A stretch of DNA of 64,000 bases from [Clostridium] methylpentosum DSM 5476 (GCA_000158655.1 EQ973343.1:155019-219018); one strand, 5' to 3'; positions 17,110-25,410 are shown, counted from the stretch's first letter. The notes: a model not told the origin generated them from the sequence alone. Numbers and translations: made by a program.

Positions 17110-19437
17110 ATGGACAATGAAAGACTTCAAAATATTCCAACACAATTAAAGGCGCTCCCGCAATGGGTGGTCAGGCGGGGGAAATGCCCGATTAATCCAG
17201 CGACCGGGCAGGGAGCAAAAGCGGGACAGCCGGACACCTGGACGACGTTTGAACGCGCTGTCCAAGCAAGCCGGAAGTATGACGGAATCGGGTTCGAGTT
17301 TCACAACAACGGGATTGTGGGAATTGACATCGACCACTGCATTGACGAGGAAACCGGGGAAATCGACCCCGCCGCGCTTGCAATCATTAGGACAATGAAC
17401 AGTTATACCGAGAAAAGCCCGAGCGGCACAGGGTTACATATCTATGTCTACGGCGATATTCCATCCAGTGGCAGGAAAAACCCAAAGCGGAATATTGAGA
17501 TGTACAAGGAAAAGCGGTATTTCACTGTGACGGGGGAAGTGTTCGGGGACTGTACCAAAGTTGCCCGGCGCCCTGATGAGGTCAAAGCCCTGTATAACGA
17601 GCTGTTCCCCAAGCCGAACAAACCCGCTTTGCTGAGAGGGAGGATGAGCCCACAGACCTCTGTTTCATCCCTTGACCGCGGATTACAGCATGACCGCGAG
17701 CTACAGCGGTTGTGGAGCGGGGAGCGGAATACCGGCGATGAGAGTTCAAACGATATGGCGCTCATGAACAAGCTCGCCTACTGGTGCAACCGGGACGCGG
17801 CGGCAATGGTACAGGCGTTCCGAGAGTCCCCCTATACCCAGCAGAAGGACGAAAAGCACCTTGCAAAGCTCGAACGTGACGACTATCTTCCCCGCACCGC
17901 AGAGCGGGCAATTGCAGACTGTCAGCGCACCGCGGCAGATGATCGGGACGAATACCGCCGCAACAAGGTTGAACGGGCAAAACAGGCCTCACAGCCTGCC
18001 TCTCCCATCACCGCTGAATCCTTGAAGAAATACGCCCTCAACGACAAGGGGGCGGCGCAGATGTTCGCAGACACCTACCGGGGGAGAACTCTTTACCTGC
18101 CAGAGTATAAAAGCTACTGGACATACAAAAACGGCGTGTGGATACAGGATAAACAAGACCTGCAAACCCGCCAGCTGGTGAAACGTTGGACAGATTACGT
18201 GCTCTCTGTGATACCTGAAAAACAGCTATCCCCCATCCAATACGACCCGACTACAGGAAAACCACCCGAGGATGAATGGGAAGTCTACAGGAAGCACTAC
18301 GGCAAATACTGTTCCCTCCGCAGCCGTGACAACCTGATCAAGGACGCACGGGACGAACTCGCAGGCTACAGCACCGACTTTGACCGGAACCCCGCTCTGT
18401 TCAACTGTAAGAACGGAACGCTGAATTTAGAAAACCTTAAACTGCTTCCACACAACCCAGCGGATATGCTCTCAAAACAGGCCAATGTAAACTACGACCC
18501 CGCCGCAAGCTGTCCCCGCTTCCTTCAATTTATAGAAGAAATCACAGAGGGGAATGAGGAACGGGCGAACATGTTTCAAAAAGCATTGGGGTATGCTCTC
18601 CAAGGGGATGCAAACGAGGAATGTTTCTTCCTTGCTTTGGGCAAAAAGACCCGCAACGGCAAGGGCACACTGTTCGATTCCGTTATGAACGTGTTCGGGA
18701 GCTACGGCGCACAGATGGACTTCAACACCATTGCGCGAGGCGGTGTAAAAGACGGCAGCCGCGCCACTCCTGACCTTGCCCGGCTGATCGGAACGCGCAT
18801 TGTCATCTCAAACGAGCCGGACAAAGGGGTTGCCATCAACGAAGCCCTTTTGAAGCAGCTCACCGGAAACGACGATATCACATGCCGCCCGCTTTACGGG
18901 GATACCATTCAGTTCAAGCCGGCGTTTAAACTATTTGTTACCGCCAACTCAAAGCCCTCTGTATCCGATGACAGTTTATTTGCCAGCGATCGCATTAAAA
19001 TGCTTCCCTTCACGCAGCATTTCAAAGAAGATCAAAGGGACACCAGTCTGAAAGCCCTGTTCCGCAGCGAGGAGGCCAAGAGCAGTATTCTCAATTGGCT
19101 GCTCGAGGGATATCGCAAATACAAAGAGGAAGGATTGCGCGATACAGCCGAGATGAAAGCCCTTGCAGCGGAATACCGGAAAGAAAATGATTATGTCGGG
19201 ATGTTTCTTGACGACCGTTTTGACCGTGACGCGCCCCGCTATACGACTGTGAAAGCCTTGCGGGCCGATTATGCAACATGGTGTGATTTCGTCGGAGCTA
19301 AACCAATGGGGCTAAGATTATTTAAGGAGGAGCTTCCAAAACATGACCTCCCACTCAGGACTGTCCACAAGCAGTTTTGCGTTTGCGGGGCTATTCGGCC
19401 TGAAAGAGACTACACCGGAGAGGCAATAGAAATGTAG
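17110..19437 (+). CDS. prim-pol / D5-SF3 helicase replication protein
   Basis: A protein of about 775 residues joining a primase-polymerase and a helicase. Residues about 1-170 hold the archaeo-eukaryotic prim-pol motifs: GIDIDHC (metal Asps, near 71), EKSPSGTGLHIYV (near 100) and EKRYFTVTG (near 133). The C-terminal half is a D5_N region and SF3 helicase: Walker A GKKTRNGKGT (near 511), Walker B-like TRIVISNEPDKG, and motif C FVTANSKPSV. P4-type satellites and small integrative elements use such proteins to prime and unwind their own origin. The ATG at 17110 has GAGG seven bases upstream and just follows the preceding stop. Confidence 0.92.
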   Translation: MDNERLQNIPTQLKALPQWVVRRGKCPINPATGQGAKAGQPDTWTTFERAVQASRKYDGIGFEFHNNGIVGIDIDHCIDEETGEIDPAALAIIRTMNSYTEKSPSGTGLHIYVYGDIPSSGRKNPKRNIEMYKEKRYFTVTGEVFGDCTKVARRPDEVKALYNELFPKPNKPALLRGRMSPQTSVSSLDRGLQHDRELQRLWSGERNTGDESSNDMALMNKLAYWCNRDAAAMVQAFRESPYTQQKDEKHLAKLERDDYLPRTAERAIADCQRTAADDRDEYRRNKVERAKQASQPASPITAESLKKYALNDKGAAQMFADTYRGRTLYLPEYKSYWTYKNGVWIQDKQDLQTRQLVKRWTDYVLSVIPEKQLSPIQYDPTTGKPPEDEWEVYRKHYGKYCSLRSRDNLIKDARDELAGYSTDFDRNPALFNCKNGTLNLENLKLLPHNPADMLSKQANVNYDPAASCPRFLQFIEEITEGNEERANMFQKALGYALQGDANEECFFLALGKKTRNGKGTLFDSVMNVFGSYGAQMDFNTIARGGVKDGSRATPDLARLIGTRIVISNEPDKGVAINEALLKQLTGNDDITCRPLYGDTIQFKPAFKLFVTANSKPSVSDDSLFASDRIKMLPFTQHFKEDQRDTSLKALFRSEEAKSSILNWLLEGYRKYKEEGLRDTAEMKALAAEYRKENDYVGMFLDDRFDRDAPRYTTVKALRADYATWCDFVGAKPMGLRLFKEELPKHDLPLRTVHKQFCVCGAIRPERDYTGEAIEM

Positions 19438-19594
19438 GAGGGGGAAAAAGGGGGGAAAAGGGGAATTTCAACGGTTGTATTACTAGCGTTCCATATGAGT
19501 TCTATACCCCTATATGAATAACTATAAAAACAACGCTTAAAACTCCCCCTTTTCCCCGAAATCCCCCCTTTGGATTTTGAAAGGACTGATTTTC
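19438..19594. repeat. G-run / C-run inverted repeat
   Basis: Three G runs (5, 6 and 4 G, 19440-19463) are mirrored by three C runs (5, 4 and 6 C, 19545-19568). GGGGAAAAGGGG can pair with CCCCTTTTCCCC over about 12 bp, and AGCGTT/AACGCT pair further in. The intervening 80 bases are AT-rich. It lies directly after the replication gene. Confidence 0.6.
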
Positions 19595-19894
19595 ATGAAT
19601 AAAGACTATGGATTCAACAACACACCCGCGGACTATGAAACGCTGTCCGGGGAAGAAAAAGAACAGTGCGGCCTGTGGATTCACTCGAGGCTTGCCGCTG
19701 TCAATTGCCGCCCCTGCAACCGTCTCAACAGCTACGGCCTAAAACACCACATGGAGCGGGAAACCGGGCTGTATGTGACGAACGGTCAGTTTAAGGGCGC
19801 AATGGAAAAAGCGGGGTACGAGGCATTCGACACACAGGACATCAATTGGACGTATAAAGTCAAGCTGATCGGAAAAGGACTTTACGGACATTGA
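19595..19894 (+). CDS. hypothetical element protein, 99 aa
   Basis: A 99-residue protein with no domain I recognise. It contains a Cys-rich short stretch (VNCRPCNR) and a helical segment resembling a small DNA-binding fold (YGLKHHMERETGLYVTNGQF, then KGAMEKAGY). Its position after the helicase and a reasonable SD (AAAGGA) support expression. A similar small gene often follows the prim-pol gene in related elements, so a role in replication control is possible but not shown. Confidence 0.6.
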   Translation: MNKDYGFNNTPADYETLSGEEKEQCGLWIHSRLAAVNCRPCNRLNSYGLKHHMERETGLYVTNGQFKGAMEKAGYEAFDTQDINWTYKVKLIGKGLYGH

Positions 19895-20023
19895 AAGAAA
19901 AACGAGATTTTTTGAACCAATACGGAAATTACGGATGGTTCAAAAAACTTTCCGGTCAGATGAAGCTATAAAAATAAGGCGGCAAGGAATACCGCTCCCG
20001 CCGCCTTAAAGATCAAATTGACT

Positions 20024-20064
20024 CATTGAAATCAGTATAACATACGGAAGGAATGATTTCAATG
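20024..20064 (+). promoter_or_regulatory. hairpin sequestering the sigma-factor start codon
   Basis: CATTGAAATCA (20024-20034) and TGATTTCAATG (20054-20064) form a perfect 11-bp stem. The right arm ends in the ATG start codon, and the 19-nt loop carries the GGAAGGA ribosome-binding site. Such a structure should repress translation until opened. A GGCGGC/GCCGCC hairpin lies just upstream (19975-20007). Confidence 0.6.
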
Positions 20065-20856
20065 AGAACCAATGAAGAACTCGCCCTTGCAATCCAGAGC
20101 GGGGACGTAAGTCTATATGATACCTTGTGGAAACAAATTGAACGGCTGATTCATACCAAGTGCCTAAAATGGTATACCCGCTCTCAAGAGCGTTTCACAC
20201 GGTTAGGGGTGGACTATGACGATCTGGTTCAGGAATGTTACTTCGCAATGGTGGAGGCAGTAGAAGCGTTTGACCCGGAGAGCGAGCTAAAATTCACCTC
20301 ATATCTCAATTTCCCCATAAAAAAGCGGTTGAACGCCATCTCTAACAACCGAACCTCCCGGCAGAAAAACGACCCCACCCTTTCTTGTACAAGCCTTGAT
20401 ATTGAGGTAGGCGCCGAAGGTGACTGCCCGCTGGGAGAATTGATACCAGACAAAACCGCAGGGATTCCTTTTGAAGTCATTGAACAGCAGGACTGGAACC
20501 GCGCTTTACAGGAAGCGATTGAAACGGTTTTGGACACCCTAACCGAAAATCAGCAGGAGGTAATACGGCTAAGATTCTATGAGGATAAAAGCCTGATAGA
20601 AATAAGCGAGGAGACGGGAAGGTCACGCGAACGGATACGGCAGATTCAGGGGCAATCATTGAAAGCCATGAAAAAACCATTGCCCAGAAAGATTTTGAAG
20701 CCATTCTATGATGAGATTAAAATTCCAGTACACTCATCATATGATCTTCATAAATCTACAGAACAGAACGCAATCAACCTCATGAAACGCAAAAGGAGGA
20801 CTTTGGATGAACTTAAAAAAGTCAAAGACAATCTTATTCGGCATGCTGCATTGTGA
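20062..20856 (+). CDS. sigma-70 family RNA polymerase sigma factor
   Basis: A 264-residue sigma factor. Region 2 is visible as VDYDDLVQECYFAMVEAVEAF and LKFTSYLNFPIKKRLN, and region 4 as LTENQQEVIRLRFYEDKSLI followed by the recognition helix GRSRERIRQIQ. About 60 extra residues follow region 4. A dedicated sigma factor in a small integrative element suggests it redirects host RNA polymerase to element or helper promoters. Its start codon lies in a hairpin, and its end overlaps the BRO gene by 50 bases. Confidence 0.88.
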   Translation: MRTNEELALAIQSGDVSLYDTLWKQIERLIHTKCLKWYTRSQERFTRLGVDYDDLVQECYFAMVEAVEAFDPESELKFTSYLNFPIKKRLNAISNNRTSRQKNDPTLSCTSLDIEVGAEGDCPLGELIPDKTAGIPFEVIEQQDWNRALQEAIETVLDTLTENQQEVIRLRFYEDKSLIEISEETGRSRERIRQIQGQSLKAMKKPLPRKILKPFYDEIKIPVHSSYDLHKSTEQNAINLMKRKRRTLDELKKVKDNLIRHAAL

Positions 20857-21571
20857 CATCTACACCGACGGCAAGGGTGAGTTCTATATGACCCGCAAGC
20901 AGATCGGGCAGGCGTTGGAATACTCTGACCCGCAATGGGCAATCGATAAGCTACACGATTCCCATAAAGAGAGATTAGACCCATTTTCAGTTACCACCGA
21001 AACGGTGGCAACTGACGGGAAAAAATATGACACTGTTCTGTACACTTCAAGAGGTGTCTATGAGATATGCCGCTACAGCCACCAGCCCAAGGCAAACCTG
21101 TTCTATGACCATATGGTTGATATTCTCGAGGGCTTGCGCGTTGGCTACATAAAATTATCGGTTGAAAAGGAATCCCCTGCATGGAAACAGCAGCGGCAGC
21201 AGGGCAAGGACACACGCCGCAGGGAAACGGACGCAATCAAACGATTCATTGATTATGCAAAAGCGCAGGGAAGCGAGCACGCCGAGCGGTATTACTCTAA
21301 TTACACCCGGCTCACAAACAAGATAGCGGGCATCACAGACAGGGAGAACGCTACCACCCAGCAGTTAAACCTTCTGGAACTGTTCGAGAGCACCACCGCA
21401 AACTGTATTGATCTAGGAATCGTAGAGAGGAAGCCCTACAAGCAGGTTTACAGCGAGATCAAGGCAAGGCTTGAGGCAATCGGGGATCTGGTGAACATCA
21501 CCCCTGTGGACGCAACAAGCCCCCGGCGCCGCCCGGTGAGACCGACCATCCCACAGCCTACAAGGGTTTAA
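20807..21571 (+). CDS. BRO-N domain protein, antirepressor-like
   Basis: A 254-residue protein with an N-terminal BRO domain (residues about 1-110: FYMTRKQIGQALEYSDPQWA, later YTSRGVYEICRYS and FYDHMVDILEGLRVGY) and a helical C-terminal part ending in a Pro/Arg-rich tail. BRO-N proteins are common phage antirepressors or DNA-binding regulators. GGAGG stands seven bases before the ATG. Its position in the early right operon fits a role in inactivating the repressor or sensing a helper. Confidence 0.8.
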   Translation: MNLKKSKTILFGMLHCDIYTDGKGEFYMTRKQIGQALEYSDPQWAIDKLHDSHKERLDPFSVTTETVATDGKKYDTVLYTSRGVYEICRYSHQPKANLFYDHMVDILEGLRVGYIKLSVEKESPAWKQQRQQGKDTRRRETDAIKRFIDYAKAQGSEHAERYYSNYTRLTNKIAGITDRENATTQQLNLLELFESTTANCIDLGIVERKPYKQVYSEIKARLEAIGDLVNITPVDATSPRRRPVRPTIPQPTRV

Positions 21572-21632
21572 CCCCAAACAATACGTAGTTATCACAAAGA
21601 TTTACACAATACCTACAAAGGAGGTGAACCCG

Positions 21633-22442
21633 GTGTTTTGCGTTGTGCAGGAAATCCAGTTGAAAAGGCCGTCTTTGGGCGACTACAAGGAATACAAAGT
21701 AATGTCCACATCTTTTACCATTGACGGCACGACCCGCACGCATTATTCATGGTATCCGAACCATGAAGCGGGACGGTTTGAAAGGCCTTGCCGGACATCT
21801 TACCGAATCAGCATCCATGAAAGCTACCGCAAAAACGGCAGGGTGAAGAAAAAGCAGTGTGTTGTGGGTTCCATAAGCTATTACAGCCTGATCGAGTTTG
21901 GGTTGTATGATTCTATCGATACAGGATTGAAACACGCATCCGAATTGTTTCACGCAGATTATGATACCCTCTATGATCTTGTAGAGAACAAGATGAACCC
22001 GATCCTAGAGCGGATTCGGCAGGAGTTCCAGCAGACCGAGGAATACAAGGTGGTTCAGGAGCGGGATGCATTGCAAAAGAGGCATGCAGAGGCAAAGCGG
22101 GCATTTGAAAAGAAGTATGGGGTTGACGAATACGAATACTGTTACAACATCTTCGGTGAACTGATGGAGCCGGAGTATTTAAAACAGATTCAGGCTCAGT
22201 ATCGGGCACAGCAGGCCTACAGCCGTAGTTATCAGGATTACCAGCGCAATACCTACAGTTCTTATTCTGGAGGCAGCTATCAGAGTATAGGATGCAAAAC
22301 CTACACAGACGACGAGAAGCGGATTCTCAAAAAGTGCTACAAAAAGCTGTCAATGGCTTTCCATCCCGACCTAAACCCCGGCAGCGACACCACAGAGGAA
22401 ATGCAGATGATAAACAAATTGAAAGAGGAATGGGGGATTTAG
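21633..22442 (+). CDS. J-domain protein with C-terminal DnaJ domain
   Basis: A 269-residue protein. The N-terminal part is unassigned, with a charged helical middle section (about 120-190) and a Tyr/Ser/Gln-rich linker. The last 60 residues form a J domain (YTDDEKRILKKCYKKLSMAF, HPD tripeptide near residue 243, NPGSDTTEEMQMINKL). J domains usually sit at the N terminus. It would recruit host DnaK, as phage replication does through DnaJ. A GTG start at 21633 follows AGGAGG by eight bases. Confidence 0.8.
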   Translation: MFCVVQEIQLKRPSLGDYKEYKVMSTSFTIDGTTRTHYSWYPNHEAGRFERPCRTSYRISIHESYRKNGRVKKKQCVVGSISYYSLIEFGLYDSIDTGLKHASELFHADYDTLYDLVENKMNPILERIRQEFQQTEEYKVVQERDALQKRHAEAKRAFEKKYGVDEYEYCYNIFGELMEPEYLKQIQAQYRAQQAYSRSYQDYQRNTYSSYSGGSYQSIGCKTYTDDEKRILKKCYKKLSMAFHPDLNPGSDTTEEMQMINKLKEEWGI

Positions 22443-23421
22443 TAACGTTACCATTCAGCGTTCCCTTTCATTTAACAGGGGAAAGCCCGTTCTCCCCGCT
22501 CCGTGCCCTTGCAAACCCTTGTTTTTATGTTAGTTTTTTGTCATCAGATTGTCCTAAAATTGTTCGAGTCTTTCCGAGTGGCGTGTAGCACTATTTTGCT
22601 TAACAGAAATACCGGAAAATACCCGAATCCATGCTACAAAATGATACATTTCCCATATCCACAGCCTGTTCATTCAATGTTGTATAACAAAAGCCGCATG
22701 TTTAGATTTTGGAGCCCCTAAAAAGCATGAAACATTGGCGAAAGCTCGTGGATGGGGTAGTAAATCGCTGCCCCTTTATTTTATGCAAAGGTTTACCAAA
22801 GGTAAAAAGGGCTCAGAGCCAAACGAGAGGGTATGCTTCAAATGGCAAGATTTTAGCAAGGTTGAAAAGGCTCAGAGCCAAAGCAATGAGATTTTGACGA
22901 GGCAGAGCAGACACGCAGCCAAAAGCCCGACAAGCCGCCGCAATTCATCTTAGGGCAAGTTCCCATAGGTAAAGGCCCTCAACCCGCTTTCCCGGCCTTG
23001 CCGCCTTTCGGGCCATATTCTCGGGCTTTCTCCGGGCTTAATTGCGTTGTGCGTTCTGCGTCATCAATTCGATGACGGCTCTACAAGGTGAAGTCAAATT
23101 GACTTCGCAGGTTCCGACCCTATACAGAGCGTGGTCTAAAATACGAATTTCGTACTTTTGAGCAGGATTATTTCATTGTAGGTTCCGACCCCATTCTGAT
23201 GACGGCTTTCTCACGTCTTCCGAACAATGAACGAACAGAGAGAATGAAAGAATTATCTGTATGTTCAGGTGCTTGCGGTCTGCAAGGAACTGCTTACAAA
23301 CGCCGTCCGAATTTCGGACAGCCTTTTCTTCGTCCGTTTTTCGGACGCACAAGTAAACCACAATTTCATACATAAAAAAGCGGGCTGACTCCTCATTGTG
23401 GAATCATGCCCGCTTTAATTT
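22443..23421. other. palindrome-rich non-coding region of the element
   Basis: Nearly 1 kb has no convincing gene. It holds GGCTCAGAGCC twice (22809-22819 and 22870-22880), the segment AGGTTCCGACCC twice (near 23109 and 23181), and a series of short perfect or near-perfect palindromes: GAAGTCAAATTGACTTC, TACGAATTTCGTA, GTCCGAATTTCGGAC and GTCCGTTTTTCGGAC. This could be structured RNA, a packaging or replication site, or decayed sequence. Confidence 0.5.
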
Positions 23422-23652
23422 TTAAGCAACCATATTCGCATAATCGAAAATAGCCACGTCTCGAACCATTTTCTTAAATTTGTTTACAATCTCCTCAAGC
23501 TGCTCCGCTACATCATCACTGTAAAATGTCTCGCCGCATTGAGTGCATTCCTCACACGGCACATTCTTAATAATGATAATGCAATTTTGGAGGTTCACCA
23601 CATGATTGGTGAAGCTGTTTTTTAATGTCCCTTTACAAAAAAAGCAACCCAT
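23422..23652 (-). CDS. YgiT/MqsA-type zinc-finger protein, probable antitoxin
   Basis: A 76-residue protein with two CxxC knuckles (MGCFFCKG and CEECTQCGETFYS), the YgiT-type zinc finger of MqsA-like antitoxins. The C-terminal tail is helical, and the DNA-binding HTH present in full MqsA is missing. It follows a DUF4258 gene by two bases, the common arrangement of a type II toxin-antitoxin pair. Confidence 0.8.
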   Translation of the reverse strand: MGCFFCKGTLKNSFTNHVVNLQNCIIIIKNVPCEECTQCGETFYSDDVAEQLEEIVNKFKKMVRDVAIFDYANMVA

Positions 23653-23654
23653 AC

Positions 23655-24002
23655 TTACCGCCCCTTTCTGGTTTTTAAATCACTTTCCCACTCGTTTGGA
23701 TTCGGCCTATACGCTGTTATCAGCCATAAGTACCCAGCACCGCACCCGATGACGGTATGTAACGGCTGACCGTTGACACACAGCCCGAGTATCAAACAAC
23801 TGGGGTGCGGATGATCTTGTGGGTACTGCTCTATGATTTCGCCACTCATAATGCAGTTTTTTACATCAGATGGATTAATTTCCCGCTGTTGCAGTCTCAT
23901 TAATATGTGTGTTGTCCATTTGAATTTCCGTTCACTGCATAGCTTGCGCAGTTCCTCAATGTTTAACTCCAATTTATTCACCGTCCTGTTCATCGTCCAC
24001 AT
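23655..24002 (-). CDS. DUF4258 protein, probable toxin
   Basis: About 115 residues (or 112 if the ATG at 23993 is used). The DUF4258 pattern is visible as WTTHILMRLQQREINPSDVK, then GEIIEQYP, CLILGL and HTVIGCGAGYLWLITAYRP. DUF4258 proteins share the RelE/MqsR-like fold and are usually next to a small antitoxin, here a YgiT-type finger. It overlaps the upstream XRE gene by 29 bases, so all three are cotranscribed. Toxicity is inferred from context only. Confidence 0.75.
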   Translation of the reverse strand: MWTMNRTVNKLELNIEELRKLCSERKFKWTTHILMRLQQREINPSDVKNCIMSGEIIEQYPQDHPHPSCLILGLCVNGQPLHTVIGCGAGYLWLITAYRPNPNEWESDLKTRKGR

Positions 24003-24189
24003 ACTCCATTATGTCGCCGGGCTGACAGTCTAAAATCTTACAGAGTGTGGAGATTGTAGAAGTATTTACATTATTGTCTTTTACCAGCCTGTCAACAATG
24101 GTTGGAGACAGTCCCCATTTTCTAAGATCAAATTTTTTAATGCCTTTCCGTGCCATAAGATCAAATAATTTCTTGTATGAAATCGGCAT
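23974..24189 (-). CDS. XRE-family HTH regulator of the TA-like operon
   Basis: A 71-residue single-domain helix-turn-helix protein (YKKLFDLMARKGIKKFDLRK, later LCKILDCQPGDIMEYV), of the Cro/C1 YozG-like type. It is the first gene of a three-gene operon with DUF4258 and YgiT-type genes. It has a strong SD (AGAGGTGATAAA) and likely binds the ATGTAC palindrome upstream to autoregulate. Confidence 0.8.
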   Translation of the reverse strand: MPISYKKLFDLMARKGIKKFDLRKWGLSPTIVDRLVKDNNVNTSTISTLCKILDCQPGDIMEYVDDEQDGE

Positions 24190-24211
24190 TTTATCACCTC
24201 TTTATATTCAT

Positions 24212-24240
24212 ATTGTACGCCTTAAAATACACAAAGTCAA
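24212..24240 (-). promoter_or_regulatory. promoter of the XRE/DUF4258/YgiT operon
   Basis: On the minus strand TTGACT (24235-24240) and TACAAT (24212-24217) are separated by 17 bp, and the start codon follows 23 bases after the -10. Confidence 0.75.
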
Positions 24241-24254
24241 GTAAAAACGTACAT

Positions 24255-24284
24255 AAACATGTACAAATATTCATGTACATGTTT
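24255..24284. promoter_or_regulatory. inverted-repeat operator between divergent promoters
   Basis: AAACATGTAC (24255-24264) and GTACATGTTT (24275-24284) form a perfect 10-bp inverted repeat, one helical turn apart. It lies just behind the leftward TA promoter and before a rightward promoter TTGCAT-17-TACAAT (24299-24327). It is a good candidate operator for the XRE regulator. Confidence 0.65.
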
Positions 24285-24374
24285 GTATACATTATCAATT
24301 GCATTTATGTATCGAAAGGTGTACAATATAGACACAGGGCAAGACAAACAGCCCAACAGAAAGGAGAAACCAGC

Positions 24375-24804
24375 ATGAGAACACTCAACAGCAAAGTGAT
24401 GTCAATCGCAAACAAACTTGTTGCCCAGGGGCTACAACCGGGCGAACGCCATGATCAAGGCGTGGGCACTTGTAAAGATGCCTCAGGTGATCACCAAGGC
24501 GGCCGGGGTTACATACGGGAAGAGGCAGAAAGCCCTTGAGCACCTTGCCCGCTATGCTCCCGAACAGATCAGCATTCGCTTAGAGCGGGAACGGAACAAC
24601 GAGTTTGACCGCAACGCAGTGGCCGTAATTGCCACGGTGCAGGGCAAGGGCTCCTATTGTATGGGATACCTCCCCCGCGCGCTGGCAGCCTTTGTGGCTC
24701 CGCTCATGGACGCAGGAAAAGCGGTTCAGGGATTGTTTCGGCGAGTGAAAGGGCTCTATGAGCCATTCATGAACTATGGGCTTGAAATCGAGGTGAAGCT
24801 ATGA
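24375..24804 (+). pseudogene. HIRAN domain protein with a +1 frameshift
   Basis: Start MRTLNSKVMSIANKLVAQG is in one frame (ATG 24375, SD AAGGAG), but the rest, YNRANAMIKAWALVKMPQVI and the HIRAN domain (KRQKALEHLARYAPEQISIR, FDRNAVAV, GYLPRALAAF), is one base out. Removing one G from the GGGG run at 24428-24431 restores a single frame of about 142 residues. HIRAN domains bind 3' ends of single-stranded DNA and are found with helicases and nucleases. Either the gene is broken, the base is an error, or a slip in the G run is used. An internal ATG (24451) could still give the domain. Confidence 0.7.
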
Positions 24805-25031
24805 CCTATTCACAATGGAAAAATCAACTGTTCTCAGCCCTAAATGCCGTCCCTATACGGCTGTTCGACTTCACAGAGGATAGTTTTCCCACAATCGACT
24901 TGAAAGCCCTCTATCGGGCTGGATTTAGCCCTGAGAGGGCGGGAGAGCTCGCCAAGGGAATCAACTGGTTTACAAAACCGGAGTATAAAGAAAAGCCCTC
25001 TGCCACCATCCAAAGTTTCAGAGAGCTTTAA
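24801..25031 (+). CDS. hypothetical protein, 76 aa
   Basis: A 76-residue protein beginning MTYSQWKNQLFSALNAVPIR whose start overlaps the HIRAN stop as ATGA. No family is recognised. The overlap and acidic/aromatic composition suggest a real gene coupled to the HIRAN protein. A short GAGCGGGTTT segment after the stop may belong to a terminator. Confidence 0.6.
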   Translation: MTYSQWKNQLFSALNAVPIRLFDFTEDSFPTIDLKALYRAGFSPERAGELAKGINWFTKPEYKEKPSATIQSFREL

Positions 25032-25182
25032 CCTGCTCAAAAATGAGCGGGTTTGTACTTAGCATACCACACTCACTCTGATTAGGAACACTGGAGTATG
25101 GGGTTCAAAAAGTGTGGCACAAAAAGACATCTATTGACAATTCAATCGATTTTTCACAATTCGAGTATATCGATTAGGCGTT

Positions 25183-25374
25183 GTAACCATCTTTTTTGAG
25201 ATAGTTACACTCGTTGGTTACGCCCTCAGCCCCCATTCTTCCTATATATTTACCAAATGTAACTATTGTAACTATCTTTCTATATAAAGATCCTGGGGAA
25301 ATACATAAAAATTAAAAAAGTATATTTTTTCCCCTATATAATATAGAAACGCTTGGTTACGGTTACTTGGTTAC
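25183..25374. repeat. cluster of eight GTTAC/GTAAC motifs
   Basis: GTTAC occurs at 25204, 25217, 25356, 25362 and 25370, and GTAAC at 25183, 25259 and 25268, five of them extended as GGTTAC or TGGTTACG. An AT-rich stretch (25290-25350) lies within the cluster. Together with the adjacent iterons this resembles a replication origin. Confidence 0.55.
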
Positions 25375-25410
25375 GCAGGAGTGAACTATGAACCGATAGG
25401 TAAGAAACTC

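Noticed and set aside
22709-22953. Two overlapping small frames in the palindrome-rich region
   Set aside because: Neither has an SD, and the GGCTCAGAGCC repeats explain the apparent protein repeats.
24801-25040. Minus-strand frame opposite the 76-residue gene
   Set aside because: The plus-strand gene is coupled to the HIRAN gene by an ATGA overlap; the opposite frame has no SD.
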